From: Maniola hyperantus
Taxonomy: Eukaryota > Arthropoda > Insecta > Lepidoptera > Nymphalidae
Assembly (NCBI RefSeq): GCF_902806685.2
Contig: NC_048549.1
Coordinates: forward strand, 9,379,594-9,443,593
Reading direction: 5' to 3'
Length of the DNA stretch: 64,000 bases
This document shows, piece after piece, positions 55,870 to 64,000 of this stretch (within the stretch, counting starts at the first letter, position 1; every line of letters starts with the position of its first letter). Below the pieces are notes generated by a model. It was not told the DNA's origin. It was given only the letters and a program-made list of their open reading frames with translations, and made no database searches. A program made the translations under genes and the position numbers.

Positions 55870-56140
55870 TAATACTCTTCTTCTTCCTTACCTTATCCCA
55901 CGCTACGTGGGGTCGGCACAACATGTCTTCTTCATCGACTTATTCCTGTCATTCGTCAACGTATTATCCACCTCTTTTTCACGCATATACCTATATCCTC
56001 TTTCACGCAATCCATCCACCTTTTCTTTGGTCGTCCTCTCCTCTTTTTACCTTCCACTAGCATACTTAACATTCTTCTAGTGACATGGCTTTCTTCCCTC
56101 TGCATTATATGCCCATACCATGCCAGCCTAATTCCGAAGA
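55870..56140 (-). mobile_element. non-LTR retrotransposon C-terminal fragment
   Basis: On the minus strand the sequence reads LAWYGHIMQREESHVTRRML, GRPKKRWMDCVKEDI and, after a frame break, NDRNKSMKKTCCADPT with a stop at about 55911. This is the C-terminal region of a reverse transcriptase polyprotein of a type common in insects. 5'-truncated; at least one frameshift or stop. Confidence 0.72.
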
Positions 56141-56579
56141 AAATATGTAAAAAAATACACTTTATAGTAGGTACTTTGACGTAATTTTTTTTACACCTTT
56201 GTTGTTACTTGTTATCTCCCAAAACCACTATGATCTAAACTTCATAGCTGTCGCTGATCGTTACTCCGTGTTGGAGACAATACGCAGAGAAACTTCCAGC
56301 TTTTATAAAATAACGAAGGCCTGGCACTCGCTGGCTCTCTCTCTATTAGTCTGCTAGAGCCAGCCGTGTAAGCTGTACGTTGATATGACGGTAAGTAGTC
56401 AGTCAGTAAGATTCTCCTTCTAAGGTTTTGCCACTTTGATTCACTAAAAATAAATGAAAACTCAACATTTTAAGTTTGAAAACAAAGTTATGCTAATAAG
56501 ACTACTTATTAGCAAGTTTGGGATTTTTTGCGAAGACTGACAAAATCAGTAGAGCAATTTCAGAATATAATATATTTTT

Positions 56580-56712
56580 ATTCAAACAAACTTTTACAAG
56601 TAGGTATCTATTGAATCGTCAAATGCATAGGCTACCATTTGTTCAAAATGCTTTTCGTACCGAGAAGAACCAGCAAGAAACTCGGCGGTTCCTCATGTCA
56701 AAGATTTGATTT
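56580..56712 (-). mobile_element. 3' UTR fragment of a non-LTR retrotransposon
   Basis: TTTTTATTCAAACAAACTTT, AATCGTCAAATGCATAGGC and CGTACCGAGAAGAACCAGCA. Colinear with 7837-7965. Confidence 0.55.
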
Positions 56713-56872
56713 ACATATGCCATGAATGTATGTACTTACAATCCTACGCGTTTCTGGAGCGCTCTTTCAACATTTACATAATCTTCGATTGTACAGTAAT
56801 ATGCTTTTTTCAGGAGCATACTTTTAATAGATTTTTAAACTTGTGACAGGGCAAGTTTGGAGATTGCTATTC

Positions 56873-57064
56873 TCAGTAAAAATTTACTAAGAAGGTACTC
56901 CAAAGAACAAATGGTGAATCTTTTTGAACCACGATAATATCCTTTTGCGACAGCTTCTTTCTGTCTGCTACTTTCTCTTGTACAATGAGTTGAAGAAGTT
57001 CATATTTTTTGGCGTTACACATCATGTGTCCAAAATATTCAAGCTTTCTCTTCGTAAGTACAGT
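56873..57064 (-). mobile_element. non-LTR retrotransposon fragment
   Basis: The minus-strand frame contains KRKLEYFGHMMCNAKKYELL and QLIVQEKVADRKK, matching the RKLxYFGHIMR...YxLLxLIIEGKV region near the C-terminus of RTE/jockey-type polymerases. The flanking frame is unrelated. Confidence 0.6.
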
Positions 57065-57185
57065 CGTTGTCATCACGTAAAAAAGCCTAAAGACGACAGA
57101 TGTGTCTGGTATGTAGACAACTCTGCAGTATCGCACTTCATACCACCAAATAGCTTGATAAATCACCCACTTCAACTTCAGGTTC

Positions 57186-57465
57186 AAGATCAGAGTTTTG
57201 TGTAAATGACGCCAACTGTGATAATGAGTCTGAGTCGGCGGTTCGATCCTGGGCACGCACCTCTAACTATGCGGAGTTACATCTGTTTTAAGTAATTCAG
57301 TATCACTTGCTTTAATGATGAAGGAAAACATCATGAGTAACTTGAGCCTGAGAGGTCGCTCTAATGTTCTCAAAGGTGTGTGAACTGTGGAGGCTGAAAC
57401 TAAGGTCAAAATTCTTCTGATATTGAGAGGAGACCCGTGCCCTGTAATGAACCTGGGGCGGCGAG
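57186..57465 (+). repeat. tRNA-derived SINE
   Basis: A B-box-like GGCGGTTCGATCCTGGGC is followed by the body: GATGAAGGAAAACATCATGA, CTCAAAGGTGTGTGAACTG and GAGGAGACCCGTGCCCTG. The A-box part is damaged. Confidence 0.65.
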
Positions 57466-57485
57466 ATGACGCCAACTGTATATTA

Positions 57486-57619
57486 CGTGACAGGTAGAGA
57501 TAGCAATCGGGAAGGGAACACCCCGCACAGCCGGCGCGGGTGACGTACGGCTCTGCGAGGCGTTACCCCCCCCCCCCCCCCCCCCCCTCAAACACCGATT
57601 GCTATCTCGACCTGTCGCA
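57486..57619. repeat. GC-rich MITE with a 22-base C run
   Basis: CGTGACAGGTAGAGATAGCA and ATCGGG pair with CCGATTGCTATCTCGACC and TGTCGC. Position 57566-57587 is pure C. Same family as 33151-33296 and 44837-44914. Confidence 0.75.
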
Positions 57620-58184
57620 GACTATAGGTACCTTCATAGGCGCTAGCAAATTCTAAACTAATAAAAACTCAGTGTCACGACAACAATGGTATGTTGCAAC
57701 ATAACCATAACGGTAACCACAAAATGGGTTAGTAACATGTTTTTGCGGTTTCACAGAGTTCAGCTAAATGGTCATACCTACTTGTAAAATGTACGTAGCA
57801 GAATTGTTTACAAGAGCTTTCTGATATTTTATTTAACCCTGTATAGACCAAATTTCAAAAAAAATTAGGTAGGTATACCTACCTATTACTTACTTCTAGT
57901 TTTTAGAATTTATTCGGAAAAATATTTCCAATGGTTTTTAAAATTTCATAATGTACCTTCCTACCTACATTAAATATTTATTGTTTAGATCTTTTTGACT
58001 TTCCTGGATGGTAATGAGTTATTATTGGCTGTGAACTAAGTATGAGCCGAATGGACCATCGGGATCTGGCTATTCTGGTACATAATGTGATATGTATACA
58101 GGTTAGATTAGTGAGGTATTGGCTATGAACAATGAAGCTAATGGAACATCTACGATTTGGCTATTCTGACCTATTATGTACCAC

Positions 58185-58408
58185 TAGCTTATGCTCGGGG
58201 CTTCGTCCGCGTAGACTACACAAATTTCAAACCCTTCAAACCCGTATTTTACCCCCTTAGGGGTTGAATTTTTAAAAATATTTTCTTATGGATGCCTACG
58301 TCATAATAGCTATCTGCATGCCAAATTTCAGCCCGATCCATCCAGTAGTTTGAGCTTTGCGTTGATAGATCAGTCGGTCACCTTTCCCTTTTAATTTATA
58401 TTTAGATT
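58185..58408 (-). repeat. family B repeat, full-length
   Basis: ACTAGCTTATGCTCGGGGCT, CCCCCTTAGGGGTTGAAT, TGGATGCCTACGTCATAAT and TTGAGCTTTGCGTTGATAG. The CAGT tract is reduced to one or two units. Confidence 0.7.
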
Positions 58409-59284
58409 ACACACCCGGCATATGTAGTTAGAATGTAACTAGCCAGTTAGCTTACTGTAGCCTCATATAAAATTCAGGATCAGACAATTCACGACCTAGT
58501 ATGTACCTATTACTAAATTTTGATAACAATATGACCTTAGTAAGTACATAATAGTCATTAAAAAATCTCATTATACTTCTAATATCATATTTTTGTCACG
58601 ATCATAATAATATTGTCTTTGTTCCGTGCGTTCAGGGTTAAAGATAAAAATATGCGTAATTTGTTTTGTTTATTTTTCTTGCTTTGCTGCTCTAATTTTA
58701 TAACAGAGGTGAAGTTCAAGTAAGTTAGGAGTCTGGAACGAATGATCCGATTCGAAAAATTCTTTCACTGATACTAGCTTAAGGCTGCCATAATTGCTGA
58801 AAGGACGACCGGGACATCCATCCATATTATATATACTGATATTGTAAATTCGAAAGTGTTAGTCTGTCTGTCTGCACTTGGGCTCCAGTTGAAACGGGGA
58901 CGATCCCTTTCCGAGTTGATATGTATGCTACCGTTTACCACTGTGTACCAGTTATAGGTGATTAGGGATAGTTAAACCCTACAAAAACTGCCTACCACGA
59001 ACAACAGAAAGATTAAACTAAACCGCTGAGTTCGGTCGGTCGCATTGGACACACGTCATTCCGAACTCTGTCCAAAATAATCTCGTTTTTCGTTGACGGC
59101 GCGTTAACGGCGGCGATTGCAAACGCCCTAACTACTAAACCGGGACAGCTAACTTACTGACCGGGACAACGGGACAGAACGCTTCAGACCGAGACTTGTC
59201 CCGGTGTACCGGTATATATATATAAATAAAGTCGCAGGAAAAAGCTACTTGTTGATAAATACGTCTGTTGCTAAGAAAAAGCTG

Positions 59285-59432
59285 CGATAAGCACTAGGTT
59301 AGGACGTCCGCCTTCTAATCGGAGGCCGGGGGTTCAATCCCGGGCACGCACCTCTAACTTTTCGGAATTATGAGCGTTTTAAGTAATTAAGTGTCACTTG
59401 CTTTAATGGTGAAGGAAAACATCGTGAGAATC
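59285..59432 (+). repeat. SINE head joined to family G
   Basis: TAGGACGTCCGCCTTCTAAT and the B-box-like GGGGGTTCAATCCCGGGC, then GGTGAAGGAAAACATCGTGA. The SINE stops abruptly and family G sequence begins at about 59433. Confidence 0.65.
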
Positions 59433-59742
59433 GTAGAATGTACAAGTAAAGCCCTTTCTTTCATATGATACCCCATTTGGTATAGTAATCTTACTTTGAA
59501 AGTTGAAAATAGCAATATTTGTTCATAAACGCATTATAATTTTTTTCTTGTGATGTAATCACAAATTCACGGTTTTCAGATTTTTCTCCTTATGTCTGCT
59601 ATAAGAACTATCTTCCTGCCAAATTTCATGATTCTAGGTCAACGGGAAGTACCCCATAGGTTTCTTGACAGACAGACAGAGAGACAACAAAGTGATCATA
59701 TAAGGGTTCCGTTTTTCCTTTTGAGGTACGGAAACCTAAAAA
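59433..59742 (+). repeat. family G repeat, 5'-truncated
   Basis: TTTCATATGATACCCCATTT, TGATGTAATCACAAATTCAC, GGTCAACGGGAAGTACCCC, a GACA tract and the end GGTACGGAAACCTAAAAA. Confidence 0.7.
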
Positions 59743-60475
59743 CTCTCGTAAGTTTACTAACATGTATGAATGTAAGTATAGGTAGGTGGACTTACCTAGA
59801 CTTCACGCACGCAGCTGTGCTGCGTGTGCTATTCTAGTGCATAGGCATTGCAAGCCAACGACCGATGCACCTAGGACATTAAACCCTGGTAGCCGCGCGC
59901 GAACAGAATGCAAGGACAGATGTTTGAGGTCGATTGTTACGTTTAATAGTGTTGATTGAAATGCAGGAAGCAGTTTGTCGCTAGTTGGTAATATTCGATA
60001 GTGAATATACCTACTTATCTACATAATTATCATTTAAAATCATCCTTATGTCGTCAACATCCCATCTACACGCACGAAATTTTATTTCGTTTAGTTTTAT
60101 TTTAATTTTAGCATCAAATAAAGTTTTAGTAAATTTTTGGTGAGTAGTTTATTATCACTTTAGGATCAAATAAGACACTTTTCAAAAAAGGGTAGTAACG
60201 ATCTCGCACCGGAACGCTCAGCGTTGAAGTTGCTCGGATGCGAACTAACCAACTCGCAAGTCCAAGTATAATAAAATAAAAAAACACTATTGATATTGTT
60301 AAAAAGTTTTATTGACATTAGCCCTTCGCGCGCTAGTTTGACTATAACTTGTATGCTAGGTATATCTACGTCCAAATAGTGCTGCTGCAGAGTTGCTGCA
60401 CTGAGGCCAGATTGCACTGTGAAAACCAGGCATAACAAGAAACAAGAAATTCTGCCTCTCGCTAAAAAAGGCTGC

Positions 60476-61290
60476 CTGACTTGCTTTCAAATTCAAATTC
60501 AAATTCAAATTCAAATTTCTTTATTGCGAATATGGGTAAACAGTGCAGATATTACAAAACAAAAAGGTACAGCCAAATTCTGCCTATTAGCATGCAATAT
60601 GTTATGACTTATGATATACCGAACAACGTGTACATAGTTTTGATAAAATTAGTCAAATTAAATACTTAGTCACAAAAAAATACAAATTTAAATGATAATG
60701 TTACAAATGTCAAAAATTAAAATAAAACTAAAATTTCTCTACAAGGTAATCATTAATCGAGTAATATGTCTTTTCTCACAATAGTTTTTTCAATTTTATC
60801 TTAAATAAAGGAAGTTCTCGCGTCTCAATTATATAATATTTGGGCAAGTGATTATACAAGAGTGGCCCAGTGGCAAAAAAACTTTTGGAGAAATGAGCGG
60901 TTCTACTAGGAGGGTGCCGCAGTTTAAGCACATGCCTTTTACTATTGAAGTTTTCATATAAATTCAAGTTTTGTTTAATAAAAATGATAGTCTCATAAAT
61001 ATATATACATGGCATGGTCAAAATATTATATTTCTTGGAATGATATTAATGTATTTCTTGGAATAACCACCTTTATGGCATACCTAGCTGTGTATAGTAA
61101 GCACCATTCAAGCTTTTTGTTCCACTTTGTATCTTATTGGCACTGTAATACAGAAGGGTCGACCGAACAATTTGCAAGTCCGCCATAGCCTGTAAGGGAC
61201 AGGTTTGACCGTTATTGAACTTGCCCTGCTCGGAGCAAGTATTCGATGTCATTACCAGTTTTAAAGGCTGAAACAAACAGAACGCGCGAT
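60476..61290 (-). mobile_element. jockey-like non-LTR retrotransposon 3' end, degenerate
   Basis: The left end has a (TTTGAA)n tail at 60478-60512 and TTTCTTTATT. The minus frame 61021-60776 reads PCIYIYETIIFIKQNLNLYE, HPPSRTAHFSKSFFATGPLL and RELPLFKIKLKKLL before a stop. This is the usual end of such reverse transcriptases. Right of 61021 the frame is broken by stops. 5'-truncated and inactive. Confidence 0.7.
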
Positions 61291-61499
61291 TTATTTATAC
61301 CGAGTTACTTTTAGAAGTCTTTAAATTTTTTTCATTGTAATACAAGGACCAAGGCACATTCAACATAGTATTCTCTAACGAGAGTATGAAGTCGTTTACA
61401 CTGTGGACTGTGCTTTGGGAACGCGTTCGTGTAGGCGCTCCCGCCCACGTCAGTTTTTTTGTAGGTTCGATAATATCGGGCACCGATATATTTTATTAA

Positions 61500-61800
61500 C
61501 CCCCGACCTTAAAAAAGGGATGTTATAAGTTTGACGTGTATCTTGGGGTCTCCAAATTTTTTTTTAATAGAAAGAAGTTTGAGAGGTCGGGGGCAACGTC
61601 CTCGTAAGGGCGCCTCCTGTGAGGCTCGGACAACGGCTTAGGATGACGTTGGGATGGGTGGAGTTGTTGGACTATTGGTTAGTTCGTACGCCCTCGAGGC
61701 CGTGGCGTGAGTCCACGTCCAGGTGACGTTAGAAATCGGGGACCTCGTCTTCGCCGGCGATGACGCTGTTGCAGATACTGCATCCGATGCGTTACATTTA
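61500..61800. repeat. GC-rich block of unknown origin
   Basis: ACCCCCGACCTTAAAAAAGG at 61500 and AGGTCGGGGGCAACG at 61585 are partly complementary. The following 200 bp are GC-rich (GGGCGCCTCCTGTGAGG) without an open frame. It is probably an untranslated part of a retrotransposon, but I cannot name it. Confidence 0.4.
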
Positions 61801-62189
61801 TAGGTAGGTACCTTACCTACTTATTAAAAGCAAACAAAATCCGGACAGCCCGGAAATAACTGTAAAAAGCGAAACATGTCCTGCTAAAGCCAGGCGCCTA
61901 GCCTAGGCACGTAGCAGTTTTAAATGCTCCATACACATCCTTGTAATACAAGTAGTGCACACTTACGTGCGCGCTGTGTAAGTCCTGCGATGCAGTCGCC
62001 GTCACGCGTTCTGAATGCTTCAATTTTAAGGGAAAGGATGAAATAAAGATTTTAAAACAAGTTTTCACGAATTGCTTGGGCAAACTTTATGCAACACCCT
62101 TTCTTTGTTGGTAGGTAATTGGTATTGATGATACAACTTCGTTGAATGAATGACTGTGGATATAGGATGAATAACTGTGATATTAATCA

Positions 62190-62300
62190 TAAGCCACTAG
62201 GTGATGCCTGGGATTTCATTCATGTGGCTACCTATAGGTTTTTAAAAATTCCGTAGGAACTCTTGGAATTTCCGGGGTAAAAAGTAGGCTATATTATGTT
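62190..62300 (-). repeat. family A repeat, fragment
   Basis: CACTAGGTGATGCCTGGGAT, TTTTTAAAAATTCCGTAGG and TTCCGGGGTAAAAAGTAGGC. Confidence 0.55.
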
Positions 62301-62385
62301 AATCCAGGTATATAATCTACCTATCTCCAATATTCCCAGCCGAATCGCAGTAGTTTTTGCGTCAAAGAGTAACATAAATACAAGA

Positions 62386-62478
62386 ATACACACACACACA
62401 CATACACACACACACACACACGCACACACTTACACACACACAGACACACACACAGACACACACACACAAACACACAAT
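62386..62478. repeat. (CA)n microsatellite
   Basis: CA repeats interrupted by a few T and G, followed at 62500-62565 by a family G end fragment (GACAGACAGACAGAGG and GGGTACGGAACCCG). Confidence 0.9.
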
Positions 62479-63416
62479 TTCATCTACGAGCTAGAGACCT
62501 GACAGATCCACGGACAGACAGACAGAGGGGCTCCGTTTTATCTTTTGGGTACGGAACCCGAAATCTTTGTCCGTCCTCCGATCGGAGCACCACGTCCTCA
62601 CGGTGTAATGTAAATCAAGTTTAGTCAGTGTAAATGTCTATCAACACCTTATGCTTAAATTATTAAATTAAATAGGTATGAATAAGACCGTATATGAAGT
62701 CGGTTAAAAAATAGGCAAATGTCACGAGACACGTAGGTACCTAAACCACGTGTAGGTATGAAATTTAATATTATTAAAATCTTAGCTAATAATTTATGCG
62801 CCTAAATTATACTCGTATCAAGAAAAAATTGCAATTTGTATCAGCATAATATACCGATACAATTAGAAATGCAGCCAGTATTCTTGGCACTATTGCACGC
62901 AGGCATGATTTGTATAGTAAGTAATTAGATAAGGCTAGCTTTAAGTTATTGTCATCTTATATTTTGTACAATTGGTTGCTACTAGCCATCCAATAACTTC
63001 ATTAGATCAGTAGGTACGTTGACTGGAGATGAAAATTTTAACTCCAGCAGTAATAACTAGCAGAAGTAGCGACCAGAAAAATATACATTACTTCCCATTA
63101 AAAAAATCGAAACATCTTGTTGTAGGTAACACCTTTTAGTTTGGAAGTAAGTATAATATTTACGTATGAGGAAAAGTTCAAAAATACGCCCAGTGACCAA
63201 CTTAGGACGCAAATAAGCCTCAATGAGTCAGTATTTTCATTTTAAATTTTAAATTAAAGAAGGAAGTCTCGATACAGACATTTTTTTTACATAACATACG
63301 TAAATAAGTATATTAAGAGAGAACCATGTCTTCCGCGTACGCACGAAAACTGTATGATAATTATTTTCTTGTTCGTTTTGTTTGCGAATTAACAATGTAT
63401 TTTTCTTTTTTCCCAG

Positions 63417-63537
63417 GGCCCGGAAAACAAGTCATTAAAGGCGTCAGTGGCAGGTTTATGTCTGGGCAGCTCATAGCTATTATGGGACCTTCGGGTGCCG
63501 GCAAAAGCTCTCTTCTTAATATTATATCAGGATACAA
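63417..63537 (+). CDS. ABCG transporter exon with Walker A motif
   Basis: Acceptor CTTTTTTCCCAG at 63416 with a strong pyrimidine tract; donor ACAA|GTAAGT after 63537 (phase 2). It encodes GPGKQVIKGVSGRFMSGQ, LIAIMGPSGAGKSSLLNII and SGY. The GPSGAGKSS loop is Walker A, which binds the ATP phosphates, and the KGVSGxxxxGQLxAIMGPSGAGKSSLLN context is characteristic of subfamily G. The ATG at 63326 upstream is only read-through of the intron; it belongs to no supported exon. Confidence 0.92.
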
Positions 63538-64000
63538 GTAAGTGAAACAAAAATAATTATCTACAATCTTATGCATAAGGGCGGCCGTTGCAGTCTAGCG
63601 TTTTTCCTGCGCGTTTTACACTCGCATGTGCGTTTACACGCGCGCTGCATTTCACGTTTCAATGAACTGACCTGAGCCAGTGGGTCCGTCAATAGCAATC
63701 GCGCGTTGCTTACAAAAGCTAGCATAAAGTATAAGCACCGCTAAGTAATCTGATTCCTCTCATGATAATACATCCTTTTGTTGATCACTAAAATATTTCA
63801 TCACATAATTTATAGATTTAATAAGAGTAAGTTAGTTTCTTGAAGTGACTTAAAAATTATCAGTAGTACAAACAGGGCAGAAGGAATTGGTAGTTTTGCT
63901 AAAAATCTTCGGCACTCAGTTCCGCTAAAATCTGACGTGAGGTCAAGATTGTAGCAAAAAAAATCGCTTGGGATGTCAATTTTTTTTTTTAAATTTATTT
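63538..64000. other. intron after the Walker A exon
   Basis: Begins with the GTAAGT donor. A GC-richer piece with CGCGCG words is at 63590-63700. No further exon before the window ends. Confidence 0.5.

Larger units (their letters stand above)
18706..63537 (+). other. gene model: ABC transporter subfamily G, 5' part
   Basis: Non-coding exon to 18953 (inferred), first coding exon 37789-37853, second coding exon 63417-63537. The introns are about 18.8 kb and 25.6 kb and packed with transposable elements. The phases fit: one base (G) from exon 1 plus GG from exon 2 makes a glycine. The protein starts MDLEFRNLTYTVQSRLAR and goes on to the Walker A loop. Subfamily G half-transporters have the ATPase domain first and six membrane helices after it; they dimerise to move sterols, lipids, pigments or hormones. 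The ABC signature, Walker B and membrane part lie beyond the right edge, so the specific member cannot be named. Confidence 0.7.

Noticed and set aside
57061..57205. + strand frame reading VWYVDNSAVSHF, reminiscent of a copia-type protease start
   Set aside because: The Asp-Ser-Gly active-site pattern is absent and nothing around it supports a copia element.
62296..62502. 68-codon frame through the CA repeat
   Set aside because: Most of it is the translated CA microsatellite (HTHTHT).
63326..63416. Start codon at 63326 as the ABCG translation start
   Set aside because: The bases up to 63416 include a strong pyrimidine tract and acceptor; the reading from 63326 is intron. The start at 37799 joins in phase and gives a family-like N-terminus.

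Overview
The window is a stretch of insect nuclear DNA, almost certainly from a moth or butterfly (Lepidoptera). The reasons are split genes with GT-AG introns, an AT-rich background full of TAGGTA/TACCTA words, and a dense load of short interspersed elements of types I know from lepidopteran genomes. No prokaryotic gene layout is present. No species can be named from the sequence alone.

Only two host genes are supported, both on the + strand. The first (2261-4959) is the 3' half of a WBP11-type splicing factor gene. Five coding exons join with consistent phases and end in the diagnostic WBP11 C-terminus, with a poly(A) signal at 5007-5012. Its upstream exons lie outside the window or beyond an antisense Ty3/gypsy-type retrotransposon (1-2201) sitting in the intron just before the first visible exon. 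The second is the 5' end of an ABC transporter of subfamily G. It has a probable non-coding first exon near 18706-18953, a short first coding exon at 37789-37853 and a second coding exon with the Walker A motif at 63417-63537. Its introns of about 18.8 kb and 25.6 kb fill most of the window, and the rest of the gene lies to the right.

Almost everything else is transposable-element debris in intergenic or intronic DNA. (a) A complete, very young, non-coding LTR element (50199-54576) has two identical 1198-bp LTRs and a 4-bp target duplication. (b) 5'-truncated non-LTR retrotransposon tails lie near 7.4, 23.6, 29.0, 48.2, 49.0, 55.9, 57.0 and 60.5-61.3 kb. (c) tRNA-headed SINE copies lie near 7.1, 13.5, 25.7, 57.2 and 59.3 kb. 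(d) There are many small inverted-repeat DNA elements (MITEs), including TA-flanked and TTA-flanked types. (e) Several hundred-bp families recur many times. Family G has GGTTCCGTAC ends and a GACA tract. Families A, B and C end in a GC hairpin followed by CTAGT. (f) A 1.3-kb foldback element lies at 42.8-44.1 kb. (g) A 365-bp poly(A) retroposon at 34.5 kb is flanked by perfect 110-bp direct repeats.

The two host genes have unrelated jobs: pre-mRNA splicing in the nucleus, and membrane lipid/sterol-type export by inference from the ABCG family. The most unusual items are the young non-autonomous LTR element with its internal tandem arrays, the retroposon with a 110-bp target duplication, and inverted MITE copies that bracket two WBP11 exons.
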